A stretch of 14,180 bases of DNA. Origin: DASSFZ01 sp036514635. Lineage in GTDB: Bacteria; Chloroflexota; Anaerolineae; Fen-1058. Under the pieces are notes generated by a model, which did not search any database, was not told the origin of the DNA, and saw only the letters and a list, made by a program, of their open reading frames with translations. Shown here piece after piece: positions 1 to 6,524 of the stretch (the first letter of the stretch is position 1; the number at the start of each line of letters is the position of its first letter). The stretch spans positions 1 through 14,180 of the forward strand of contig DATBWU010000071.1 in assembly GCA_036514635.1 (NCBI GenBank), in the 5' to 3' direction. The position numbers were made by a program, and so were the translations under genes.

Positions 1-5
1 CGCGA

Positions 6-1046
6 ATGAGCGCTTCTGACAAGGATGAAGGCGGAAGGATGAAGGATGAAGATCCGCAATCCACAATCCGCAATCCACAATCTACAATCTCAATCGTCAT
101 CCCCAACTGGAACGGTGCGCACCATTTGCCCGTCTGCCTCGATTCGCTGCGCACGCAGACCTATCCCCGTCTCGAAATCATCCTCGTCGACAACGCCTCG
201 ACTGACGGCTCACTCGATCTGCTGGAGCGTGACTATCCCGAAGTCCGCGTGCTGGCGCTGAGCGAGAATCGCGGCTTCGCAGGCGCGTGCAACGCCGGGA
301 TTCGCATCGCACGCGGCGACTTCATCGCGCTGCTGAACAACGATACCGAAGTCGATGCGCAGTGGGCCGAGCGGATCGTCGATGCGTTCGCGCGCCATCC
401 CGAAGCGGGGCTGATCGCGTCCAAGATGCTCCTGTTCGATCGGCGCGACACGCTCCACACGGCGGGCGACTTCTACCGGATCGATGGGATTCCCGGCAAT
501 CGCGGCGTGTGGCAGACAGACGAAGGACAATTCGATAGGGAAGAGTACGTCTTCAGCGCGTGCGGCGGCAGCGCGGCCTACCGGCGAACCATGCTCGATC
601 AGATCGGCCTGCTGGACGAAGACTTTTTCTTCTCGTGTGAGGACGTCGATCTGGCCTGGCGCGCACAGCTCGCCGGGTGGAAATGTGTATACGTGCCGGC
701 GGCGATCGTGTATCACAAGCTCAAAGCGACCGGCGGCGGGCCGACCGCATCGTATTATGATGGCCGCAACTTCATCTGGCTGATCGCCAAGAACTATCCG
801 TCGAGTCTGTGGCGCACGTATCGCGGCGCGATCCTCCGCGCGCAGTGGCGGCTGGCCCGCGAGGCGCTGTGTGCCTGGCGCGGGGCGGAGGCGCGCGCCC
901 GGTTGCGTGGAATGCTGGCCGGGTTGATCGGGCTGCCGAAAATGTGGCGAAAGCGCCGCGCTGTCCAGGCCTTGCGCCGCGCCAGCGATGCGGACTTGCT
1001 GCACGTGCTCACGCCAGAGACGAAGCAACGGATAGGCAACGGATAA
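6..1046 (+). CDS. GT2 family glycosyltransferase (rhamnosyltransferase-like)
   Basis: A GT-A fold transferase that probably adds a sugar from a nucleotide donor to a lipid-linked glycan at the cytoplasmic membrane face. The family pattern starts at residue 28 (ISIVIPNWNG), followed by LVDNAST (60-66), the metal-binding NNDTEVD (111-117), CGG (186-188), and the acceptor/base region CEDVDLAWR (211-219) with H237. This is the WbbL/RfbF-like subgroup, but the sugar cannot be read from sequence. Residues 1-27 have no family similarity and come from simple repeats (GGATGAA words, then 7-bp ATCC(G/A)CA units). ATG 6 is therefore only the most upstream visible start: ATG 39 is in frame, and the frame is open to the window edge, so the true start could lie outside. 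The last codons (RIGNG, stop) lie in the left arm of an inverted repeat. It opens the polysaccharide cluster. Confidence 0.88.
   Translation: MSASDKDEGGRMKDEDPQSTIRNPQSTISIVIPNWNGAHHLPVCLDSLRTQTYPRLEIILVDNASTDGSLDLLERDYPEVRVLALSENRGFAGACNAGIRIARGDFIALLNNDTEVDAQWAERIVDAFARHPEAGLIASKMLLFDRRDTLHTAGDFYRIDGIPGNRGVWQTDEGQFDREEYVFSACGGSAAYRRTMLDQIGLLDEDFFFSCEDVDLAWRAQLAGWKCVYVPAAIVYHKLKATGGGPTASYYDGRNFIWLIAKNYPSSLWRTYRGAILRAQWRLAREALCAWRGAEARARLRGMLAGLIGLPKMWRKRRAVQALRRASDADLLHVLTPETKQRIGNG
52..93. repeat. 7-bp tandem repeat inside the GT2-1 N-terminal coding region
   Basis: Five 7-bp units of the form ATCCGCA/ATCCACA/ATCTACA follow each other at 52-86, with a degenerate sixth at 87-93. They encode roughly residues 17-28 of the GT2 protein, just before its first conserved strand. 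The preceding bases (about 19-50) are also repetitive, with GGATGAA words. Confidence 0.8.
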
Positions 1047-1130
1047 ACGAATATCCGTTTGTCATCCGTTGCCACGATGCTCTTGCCGGACAACCGATAA
1101 ACGAATGAGGCGCATTCGGGATTCGTTTAC
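1030..1130. repeat. Inverted repeats of ACGGAT/AAACGAAT words after GT2-1
   Basis: GGCAACGGAT (1035-1044) pairs perfectly with ATCCGTTGCC (1064-1073), with inner AAACG/CGTTT pairing. A second hairpin pairs TAAACGAAT (1098-1106) with ATTCGTTTA (1121-1129). The first arm covers the stop codon of GT2-1. More scattered copies of ATCCGTTGCC and GACGGATAAC run to about 1195. The stems could protect or end the transcript, but no T-tract follows, so this is not a canonical terminator. Confidence 0.8.
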
Positions 1131-1181
1131 GGGAGCACTGCACCGCATGTGTTTGTTTCACATCCGTTGCCCCCAGCGACA

Positions 1182-1210
1182 TTGACGGATAACCACTCTC
1201 GCGGTATCCT
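1182..1210 (+). promoter_or_regulatory. Candidate sigma70-type promoter for GT2-2/rnhB
   Basis: TTGACG (1182-1187) and TATCCT (1205-1210) are separated by 17 bp, matching 5/6 and 4/6 of the consensus. Transcription would start near 1217, about 90 nt before the first conserved GT2-2 residues. It is the only promoter-like pair I see in the 1047-1308 gap. Confidence 0.45.
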
Positions 1211-1308
1211 TCGACGCGCCGTTATGATGCCATTGTGTAATCTGCCGAGAACGGCTGCGGGCCTGCGAGCCGTTCGGTTCAGGCCCGCCTCTGACCCTTG
1301 AGGCCGCC

Positions 1309-2043
1309 ATCAACACATCGCCGTTTCTATCCATCATCATTCCGGCCTACAACGAAGCCTCGCGGCTGCCGACCAGCCTGGCAAAGGTTGCAGACTTCGT
1401 CGCGGCACAAGCCTATCCAATCGAAGTGATCATCGTCAACAACAACAGCCGCGACGACACGCCGCACATCGCGCGAGACTTCGCGGCGAAGCACGCCTAC
1501 GCGCGCGCGATGGACGAGCCGCGCCAGGGCAAAGGCGCGGCCGTGCGCACCGGCATGTTGGCCGCGCAGGGCGAGTATCTGTTCATGTGCGACGCCGATC
1601 TGTCGATGCCGATCGAGGAGATCGACAAGTTCCTTCCCCCGGCGTCCGATTCATACGACGTCGCGATCGCGTCGCGCGAAGCACCCGGCGCCCGGCGCAT
1701 CGGCGAGCCGGAATACCGGCACCTGATGGGGCGCGTGTTCAACTTCATCGTGCGCGTGCTGGCGATCCCCAAGATTCAAGATACGCAATGCGGTTTCAAG
1801 GTATTCCGGCGGCACGCCGCCCAAGCGGTTTTCCCCAAGACCACGATTGATGGCTGGGGCTTCGATGTCGAAGCGCTGTTCATCGCGCTGCGCAAAGACT
1901 ATCGGATGGTCGAGATCCCCATCACCTGGTATTACAGGCCGCAGACCAAGATCAACCCGCTGCGGGATGCGATCCACATGCTGATCGAGGTGATGCGGGT
2001 GCGGATCAACCATTGGCGCGGCAAGTATGGAACGAAACGGTAA
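1309..2043 (+). CDS. GT2 glycosyltransferase, dolichyl-phosphate glucose synthase-like
   Basis: A GT2 enzyme of the DPG-synthase group, which transfers a sugar from a nucleotide donor to a polyprenyl phosphate. Numbered from codon 1309: FLSIIIPAYNEASRLP (6-21), IIVNNNSRDDT (41-51), QGKGAAVRTG (73-82), the metal-binding CDADLSMP (94-101), DTQCGFKVFRR (158-168) and DGWGFDVEAL (181-190). No C-terminal membrane helices follow. The start is unusual. The first in-frame ATG/GTG/TTG is GTG 1426, which would remove the whole first strand and nucleotide-binding motif. The frame is open upstream to 1228 with no standard start. ATC 1309 has GAGG (1300-1303) 5 nt upstream and would give a family-typical N-terminus, so I place the start there. 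A lost ATG, a CTG start (1255 or 1291) or a frameshift are alternatives. The 3' end overlaps rnhB by 17 bp. Confidence 0.82.
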   Translation: MNTSPFLSIIIPAYNEASRLPTSLAKVADFVAAQAYPIEVIIVNNNSRDDTPHIARDFAAKHAYARAMDEPRQGKGAAVRTGMLAAQGEYLFMCDADLSMPIEEIDKFLPPASDSYDVAIASREAPGARRIGEPEYRHLMGRVFNFIVRVLAIPKIQDTQCGFKVFRRHAAQAVFPKTTIDGWGFDVEALFIALRKDYRMVEIPITWYYRPQTKINPLRDAIHMLIEVMRVRINHWRGKYGTKR

Positions 2044-2806
2044 GCGCAAGACCCGACGCTCGCCCGGCCTCGGTCATGAACGGCAGCTCGCGCGATCGGG
2101 CTACGCGGCAGTCGCCGGTCTCGACGAAGTCGGACGCGGCGCGTGGGCCGGGCCGGTCGTCGCGGCAGCCGTCATCCTCGATCCGGCACAGATCGGCGAC
2201 GTTCGCCGCGTTCGCGACTCGAAGCAACTCACCCCACGCCAGCGCGAAACACTCTTTCCGATTGTGCAGGCGTCGTGTGTCGCGTGGAGCACCGGGCTGG
2301 CCGACGCATGTGAGATCGATGCGATCGGCATCGTCCCAGCCACGCGACTGGCGATGCGCCGCGCGATCGATGCGCTGGCTCTGCCGCCCGACGCGCTGAT
2401 CATCGACGCGCTCCGCCTGCCGGATGTCGCCCTGCCCCAGCGCGCCTTCAACTTCGCCGATGCGATCTCGCTGTCCGTCGCCGCCGCGTCGATCCTCGCC
2501 AAAGTCACGCGCGATCGAATGATGATCGATCTCGAATCGGCGCATCCGGGCTACGGTTTCGATCGGCATAAAGGCTATGGCACGCGGGCGCACCACGCCG
2601 CGCTGGAGCGATTGGGCGCGTGCGCCGCGCATCGCAAAACATTCAGGCCGATACGGCTTTTCAGCGAATCCCACCCGGCGGCAGTCTCCCTCCAGAGTGT
2701 TGGTCTTACCGCAGAGCACGCAGAGATCGCAGAGGTTCTTAAGTTGCTCGGCGCTCTCCGCGCTCTCCGCGGTGAGAAACGGGGCCGATCTGCTCGCCAA
2801 CACTGA
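2027..2806 (+). CDS. rnhB: Ribonuclease HII
   Basis: Cleaves the RNA strand of RNA-DNA hybrids and nicks at misincorporated ribonucleotides in DNA. The four acidic catalytic residues are visible: D33 and E34 in GLDEVGRG, D127 in LIIDALR, and D145 in FADAISLS, with the same 18-residue spacing as D108/D126 of the E. coli enzyme. AAASILAKVTRD (152-163), HPGYGFDRHKGYGT (173-186) and HRKTFRPIR (202-210) complete the family pattern. The natural end of the family is near residue 210. Residues from about 213 to 259 read through an intergenic inverted repeat and have no family counterpart, so the tail is probably disordered. ATG 2027 lies 17 bp inside the preceding GT2 gene, suggesting translational coupling. 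It is a housekeeping gene embedded in a polysaccharide cluster. Confidence 0.95.
   Translation: MERNGKRKTRRSPGLGHERQLARSGYAAVAGLDEVGRGAWAGPVVAAAVILDPAQIGDVRRVRDSKQLTPRQRETLFPIVQASCVAWSTGLADACEIDAIGIVPATRLAMRRAIDALALPPDALIIDALRLPDVALPQRAFNFADAISLSVAAASILAKVTRDRMMIDLESAHPGYGFDRHKGYGTRAHHAALERLGACAAHRKTFRPIRLFSESHPAAVSLQSVGLTAEHAEIAEVLKLLGALRALRGEKRGRSARQH
2708..2773. repeat. CGCAGAG-word inverted repeat within the rnhB 3' end
   Basis: Left arm 2708-2734 (ACCGCAGAG followed by CGCAGAG-type words) pairs with right arm 2747-2773, whose reverse complement begins ACCGCGGAGAGCGCGGAGAG. The loop is about 12 nt. The same family recurs at 6445-6511 and 11125-11197. It lies entirely within the rnhB reading frame. 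Confidence 0.85.
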
Positions 2807-2851
2807 GGAGGGAGGCTATCCACTCGGCGCGGTTAGACCTAACCGCCTGGC

Positions 2852-2979
2852 CCGTTCCCCTGCGAGGGAAGGGGGAAACGCGCTCCCCTCTCCTCGTAGG
2901 AGAGGCTGCCGAAGGCGTGGGGGAGAGGTTCACCACGGCAATTCCCAATGAACCGTGCCGATTCGTGTGATTCGTGGAC
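2852..2979. repeat. Composite spacer repeat between rnhB and the Rieske-like gene
   Basis: The 196-bp gap 2807-3002 holds no gene. At 2855-2879 GTTCCCC faces GGGGGAAAC. At 2888-2904 CTCTCCT-CGT-AGGAGAG is a perfect hairpin, followed by GTGGGGGAGAGG (2919-2930), which can also pair with CCCCTCTCC. At about 2961-2979 there is a single arm of the ATTCGTG family seen in fuller form around 11830-12004. No promoter is convincing. Confidence 0.7.
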
Positions 2980-3002
2980 AAGAAATCCTCAAGACGTGAA
3001 AG

Positions 3003-3626
3003 ATGGATCGCGAAGAATTTGAAGGACGTTCCCAACCCGACTTGATCGGCCTGATCCTGCGGCAGCAAGATCAGATCGCCGACTTACAGGCGCAAGTGGC
3101 GCAACTGCAACTCGCCGCCCGGCGAAACGGCGATGCACAGGACGCGCTCGCGCTGGCCGGATCGCAAGTCGTTCCGATCGGCCGATTCCCGCCGGTGCTC
3201 CGGCTCGTCGTGATCGCCAGCCTGGCGCTGATCTGCGTCATCGGCGTGCTCATTGCCACCTTCCGGCCCGGTGCGCTGATCGGCGTCGGCACGACACAAG
3301 ACTTCGCCCCAGGCTCGGTCACGTTCATGCAGTTGCCCTCACCCAATCGCGACGAGCAGGCCATCCCGATCTTCCTGGTGAACGATTCGGCTGCCGGCTT
3401 TCTGGCGCTGTCCGCCCGCGCCCCCGGCTCGAATTGCCTCCTGGCCTGGAACGTGTCCTCGGCGCGCATCGAAGACCCGTGCAGCCGATCGAAATTCACT
3501 CGAACCGGAGAGGTGATCGACGGGCCGGTCCCGCGCGGCCTCGATCATTACGTCGTCAACGTGACGGAGAGCGGCGAGATTCAGGTCGATGTGAGCACGC
3601 TAAAGTCCGGGCCGGTCAGGCCTTGA
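3003..3626 (+). CDS. Membrane-anchored Rieske-fold protein lacking [2Fe-2S] ligands
   Basis: 207 residues: a short coiled-coil-like stretch (about 18-42, QQDQIADLQAQVAQLQ), one transmembrane segment (about 65-87), then an extracytoplasmic domain (about 98-197). The domain follows the Rieske order: GSVTF (104-108), IFLVNDSAAGFLALSA (123-138), then the positions of CTHxGC read APGSNC (140-145), CPCHGS reads DPCSRS (158-163), and GPVPRGLDHYVVNV (174-187) ends in GEIQVD (191-196). All four cluster ligands are replaced (Cys to A140, His to G142, Cys to D158, His to S161). The two cysteines that form the structural disulfide in Rieske proteins (C145, C160) remain. I infer a redox-inactive, disulfide-stabilised derivative whose function is unknown. 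SD is weak (GTGAAAG). It sits between rnhB and GT4, with no respiratory genes nearby. Confidence 0.72.
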   Translation: MDREEFEGRSQPDLIGLILRQQDQIADLQAQVAQLQLAARRNGDAQDALALAGSQVVPIGRFPPVLRLVVIASLALICVIGVLIATFRPGALIGVGTTQDFAPGSVTFMQLPSPNRDEQAIPIFLVNDSAAGFLALSARAPGSNCLLAWNVSSARIEDPCSRSKFTRTGEVIDGPVPRGLDHYVVNVTESGEIQVDVSTLKSGPVRP

Positions 3627-3652
3627 GCCGCTCACGGCCTCAAACAATAAGA

Positions 3653-3718
3653 ACCACGGATGACACGGATTCCACTGATAAACAGGGCCTAATCCGTGCC
3701 ATCCGTGTTCTCCGTGGT
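3653..3718. repeat. ACGGAT-word inverted repeat before GT4
   Basis: Left arm 3653-3671 (ACCACGGATGACACGGATT) faces right arm 3691-3718, whose reverse complement starts ACCACGGAGAACACGGATGG. The pairing is imperfect, with one extra word on the right. It fills most of the 106-bp gap between the Rieske-like gene and GT4 and ends 14 bp before the GT4 start codon. Confidence 0.8.
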
Positions 3719-3732
3719 CACTTGATTGTCAA

Positions 3733-4878
3733 ATGAAGATCGCCCTCGTCCACGACTGGCTCAATCAATACGGCGGCGCGGAGCGCGTGCTGGAAGTTCT
3801 GAAAGAGATGTATCCGGATGCGCCGATCTACACCAGTCTCTACTGGCGCGCGGGCATGCCGGAGGCGTATCGTGCGTGGGATATCCGCACGGCCTGGCTC
3901 GATCGCGCGCCGGGCATCTATCGACATCATCAACCGTATCTGCCGCTGTATCCACTGGCTTTTCGCGCGTTCGACCTGAGCGGCTACGACGTGGTGTTGA
4001 GCAACAAGAGCGGATTCTGCCACGGCGTCCCGACCGGTAACGCGCTGCACGTTTGCTATTGCCTGGCTCCGACGCGCTACGTGTGGTCGCTGGGCGCTTA
4101 CGCCGAGCGTGAAGCGCTGGGCCGCCTGACACGGCTCGCGCTGAAGCCGCTCGTCGCCTGGCTGCGCCGCTGGGATTACGCTGCTGCGCAGCGCGTGACG
4201 CACTTCGCCGCCATCAGCACGGAGATTCAGGGTCGCATCCGAGCCTACTATAATAGAGATGCCGTCGTCATCCACCCGCCGGTCGATCTGCGTCGCTATC
4301 GGCCCGCCGCGCCACACGCCGATTACTATCTCATCGTCTCGCGGCTGATCCCGTACAAGCGCATCGACCTGGCGATCGAAGCGTTCAACCGATTGGAGCG
4401 ACCGCTGTGGATCGTCGGCAGCGGGCGCGATCTGGATCGACTGCGCGCGAGGGCGGGGCCGCACGTGAAATTCCTGGGTCGCGTGCCCGATTCCGATCTG
4501 CCCGATCTCGTAGCGCACTGCAAGGCCTTCGTCTTTCCCGGCTACGAGGATTTCGGCATCGCGCCGGTCGAGGCGCAGGCCGCCGGGCGACCGGTGATCG
4601 CCTACGGCGCGGGTGGCGCACTCGACACGGTGATCGACGGGCAGACGGGCGTGTTGTTCCGCGAGCAGACGGTCGAGGCACTGATGGACGCGGTGCGTCG
4701 CTCGGATGCGATTCAGTTCGAGCCGGATTCTATTCGCGCCAACGCCGCGCGATTCGACACGAGCGTATTCAAAGCCGGATTGGGCCGATTCGTGGAAGAG
4801 TGTATCGAATCAGCGAATCAGCGAGTCAGCGAGTCGGCGAATCAGCGAGCCAGCGAAATGAACTCGCTCACTCGCTGA
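3733..4878 (+). CDS. GT4 family glycosyltransferase (WbaZ-like)
   Basis: A GT-B fold retaining transferase, probably adding mannose or a related hexose from a nucleotide donor to a lipid-linked glycan. It starts MKIALVHDWLNQYGGAERVL, with the glycine loop at 14-15 typical of GT4. LAPTRYVWS (111-119) and HPPVDLRRYRP (181-191) precede the donor domain. The donor site is visible as SRLIPYKRID (203-212, R204/K209) and the EX7E motif E272-DFGIAPV-E280, followed by AAGRPVIAYGAGGALDTV (283-300). The family fold ends near residue 358. The last 20 or so residues are encoded by an 8-bp tandem repeat (GAATCAGC) and are low complexity. ATG 3733 is chosen because it starts the conserved strand directly. 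No clear SD precedes it, only repeat arm. Confidence 0.9.
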   Translation: MKIALVHDWLNQYGGAERVLEVLKEMYPDAPIYTSLYWRAGMPEAYRAWDIRTAWLDRAPGIYRHHQPYLPLYPLAFRAFDLSGYDVVLSNKSGFCHGVPTGNALHVCYCLAPTRYVWSLGAYAEREALGRLTRLALKPLVAWLRRWDYAAAQRVTHFAAISTEIQGRIRAYYNRDAVVIHPPVDLRRYRPAAPHADYYLIVSRLIPYKRIDLAIEAFNRLERPLWIVGSGRDLDRLRARAGPHVKFLGRVPDSDLPDLVAHCKAFVFPGYEDFGIAPVEAQAAGRPVIAYGAGGALDTVIDGQTGVLFREQTVEALMDAVRRSDAIQFEPDSIRANAARFDTSVFKAGLGRFVEECIESANQRVSESANQRASEMNSLTR

Positions 4879-4951
4879 CTCGTCGATCCACTGACTCACT
4901 GATCACTGATTCACTGATCACTGATTCACTGATTCACTGACCCACTGACTC
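4807..4951. repeat. 8-bp tandem/inverted repeat between GT4 and wzz-1
   Basis: Six 8-bp units of GAATCAGC or one-base variants run 4807-4854 inside the GT4 frame. From 4864 to about 4951 the complementary words (CTCGCTGA, TTCACTGA, TCACTGA) repeat about eleven times in the opposite sense, so the two halves can form a long imperfect hairpin. The CACTGAT words recur in the spacer after wzz-1 (5665-5747). Confidence 0.85.
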
Positions 4952-4969
4952 AGTTGGCAGGAGCAACGG

Positions 4970-5650
4970 ATGGAAATCCGCCAGATCGTCAGAATCCTGC
5001 TGCGCCGCTGGTGGCTGGTCGTCATCCCGGCGATCGTCCTCGGCGCAGTGGCCGTGATCACCTACCAGCCCGCGCCGCAAACGTATGCCGCGACGCTGCG
5101 CTTCGCCGTCGGCTACACGCCCGATCCCAATTCGCAATCGCTATACGATCGCTTCTACCCGGCGTGGCTGGCAAGCGAGTACATCGCGGGCGGGTTGAGC
5201 GACTGGGCCAAGACGGGCAACTTCGCCAACGCAGTGGCCAATGACTTGACCGGGCGCGGGCTGGACGTTCCGGCGGCGATGGTGGCCGGATCGATCGTGT
5301 CGGATCATCAGCGCAGCATCGTCGTGTTGTACTTCAGCGGCAGCGATCCGGTGACGCTGCAAGCCATCGCCGAGGCGGCGGCGCGCGTGCTGCAAACGCG
5401 CAATGCGGCCATCTTCCCGCAGAACGGGCCGAACGGCGCGTCGGTCACCGCGCTGGATAACCCGACCGTCGTGCCGACGCCGCCCCCGCTGCGCGCGCGG
5501 CTCGATCTGCCGGTGCGATTGGCGCTGGCGCTCGCTGCCGGCATCGTGCTCGCCTTCGTCGCGCACTACTTCGATCCGATGATCCGCGAGCGGCGCGACG
5601 TTGAGACACTGGGATGGCCTATTCTTGGAGAGATTCCAAGGGGCAAGTGA
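4970..5650 (+). CDS. Wzz-type polysaccharide chain-length/co-polymerase protein 1
   Basis: 226 residues with the Wzz topology: a short cytoplasmic start (MEIRQIVRILLRRWW), transmembrane helix 1 (about 13-32), an extracytoplasmic domain, and helix 2 (about 181-199) preceded by a proline-rich stretch PTPPPLRAR (169-177). The cytoplasmic tail ends RRDVETLGWPILGEIPRGK. Such proteins set polymer length and, with a separate CpsD/CapB-type kinase as here, control export. SD AGGAG is 8 nt before ATG. It is paralogous to the next gene: both share the ME[IL]R..(L)RI.RRWW start and the ending [RE]DVE...G..(I/V)LG.IP. The loop domain is shorter than in enterobacterial Wzz. Repeats of one family flank it on both sides. 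Confidence 0.86.
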   Translation: MEIRQIVRILLRRWWLVVIPAIVLGAVAVITYQPAPQTYAATLRFAVGYTPDPNSQSLYDRFYPAWLASEYIAGGLSDWAKTGNFANAVANDLTGRGLDVPAAMVAGSIVSDHQRSIVVLYFSGSDPVTLQAIAEAAARVLQTRNAAIFPQNGPNGASVTALDNPTVVPTPPPLRARLDLPVRLALALAAGIVLAFVAHYFDPMIRERRDVETLGWPILGEIPRGK

Positions 5651-5747
5651 ACGGTAAACGGTAAACAGTGATCAGTGATCAGTGATCAGTGCCAACTGAT
5701 TACTGCCTACTGATCACTGCCAACTGATTACTGCCAACTGATCACTG
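5651..5747. repeat. 7-bp tandem/inverted repeat between the two wzz genes
   Basis: ACGGTAA occurs twice (5651-5664), then AGTGATC three times (5667-5687). From 5694 to 5747 the complementary words AACTGAT/TACTGCC alternate in 14-bp dimers, allowing a long hairpin. ACTGATCACTG at 5709-5719 and 5737-5747 also occurs at 4898-4908, upstream of wzz-1. Confidence 0.85.
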
Positions 5748-5755
5748 TCTCTTTG

Positions 5756-5764
5756 TGGTAGAAT
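5756..5764 (+). promoter_or_regulatory. Extended -10 promoter for wzz-2
   Basis: TGG-TAGAAT (5756-5764) matches the extended -10 pattern (TGn plus 5/6 of TATAAT). It lies just after the repeat and would start RNA near 5771, giving a leader of about 17 nt that contains the SD AAGGAG (5777-5782). The -35 position (about 5736-5741) falls in the repeat and is not consensus. Confidence 0.5.
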
Positions 5765-5787
5765 CGCTGCGCGAGTAAGGAGTGACG

Positions 5788-6444
5788 ATGGAACTACGTG
5801 ATTACCTGCGTATCTTGCGTAAGCGCTGGTGGATTATCCTCCTGGTCACCGGGTTGACGACGGCGGCAGCGCTGGGCTTCAGCCTGATTCAGACGCCGGT
5901 GTACAAAGCCTCGGTGCAGTTGTCGGTCTGGCCGGATCGCATCGATAACGGCGCGCAACTGGCGGCCAAGGCGCTGCTGAGGGCGTTTGCCGCGTTCGCC
6001 GATTCCAACGACTTCGCCAACAAGGTGATCCAGGACCTGCAACTGGACATGGAGCCTCAAACGCTCAACGACAAAGTGACGATCGAATCGATAGACGAGG
6101 ACTTCATCATCCAGATCGATGTGCTCGACGCGGATGGCGAGCAGGCCAAGAGTATCGCCAACAAGTGGGCCGAGGAATTCGTGATATGGCGGGGTCAGGC
6201 CAACCAGACACAGCGTAAAGAAGACCGCGTGTCGGCGACGATCCGAGAGCGAGTCGAGACTTACAGCAAGTTCCGCCCACAGACGACGTTGAACACCGCC
6301 GCCGGCGGCATCATCGGCCTGATGCTGGGCGGCGTGATCGTCTTGGCGCTGGAATGGATCGAATCGGGTGTGCTGCGCACGCCGGAAGACGTGGAGCGCG
6401 CGATGGGCATGACCGTGCTCGGCGCGATCCCACAGACGAAGTGA
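5788..6444 (+). CDS. Wzz-type polysaccharide chain-length/co-polymerase protein 2
   Basis: 218 residues. The start MELRDYLRILRKRWW leads into transmembrane helix 1 (about 14-34), followed by the family sequence PVYKASVQLSV (37-47). A mainly helical extracytoplasmic domain spans about 50-165, helix 2 about 168-189, and the tail TPEDVERAMGMTVLGAIPQTK matches the cytoplasmic end that contacts the BY-kinase in two-protein systems. I choose ATG 5788 because AAGGAG ends 5 nt before it; the in-frame GTG 5782 overlaps the SD. It lacks the proline-rich segment before helix 2 seen in wzz-1. It is followed at once by the kinase gene, so it is the more likely kinase activator of the two (inference from position). 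Confidence 0.87.
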   Translation: MELRDYLRILRKRWWIILLVTGLTTAAALGFSLIQTPVYKASVQLSVWPDRIDNGAQLAAKALLRAFAAFADSNDFANKVIQDLQLDMEPQTLNDKVTIESIDEDFIIQIDVLDADGEQAKSIANKWAEEFVIWRGQANQTQRKEDRVSATIRERVETYSKFRPQTTLNTAAGGIIGLMLGGVIVLALEWIESGVLRTPEDVERAMGMTVLGAIPQTK

Positions 6445-6511
6445 ACCGCCGAGACGCAGAGAGCGCAGAGAGTCATGCCATTGAACTCAGCGCTCTCGGC
6501 GCCTCTGCGGT
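6445..6511. repeat. CGCAGAG-word inverted repeat between wzz-2 and the kinase gene
   Basis: Left arm 6445-6470 (ACCGCCGAGACGCAGAGAGC and onward) pairs with right arm 6486-6511 with few mismatches, leaving a 15-nt loop. It starts directly after the wzz-2 stop. A small hairpin GGTGAG-AGG-CTCACC (6509-6523) overlaps its end and contains the kinase SD. Confidence 0.85.
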
Positions 6512-6524
6512 GAGAGGCTCACCG

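Noticed and set aside
1224..1301. 25-codon ORF upstream of GT2-2 as a gene in its own right
   Set aside because: Short, no SD, no family pattern. Kept only as a possible translational leader in the start-codon finding.
3618..3640. Intrinsic terminator over the stop codon of the Rieske-like gene (AGGCC/GGCCT)
   Set aside because: The inner pairing leaves too small a loop, and no T-run follows.
4807..4951. CRISPR-like array
   Set aside because: Units are 7-8 bp with no spacers between them and no cas genes nearby; it is a simple tandem/inverted repeat.
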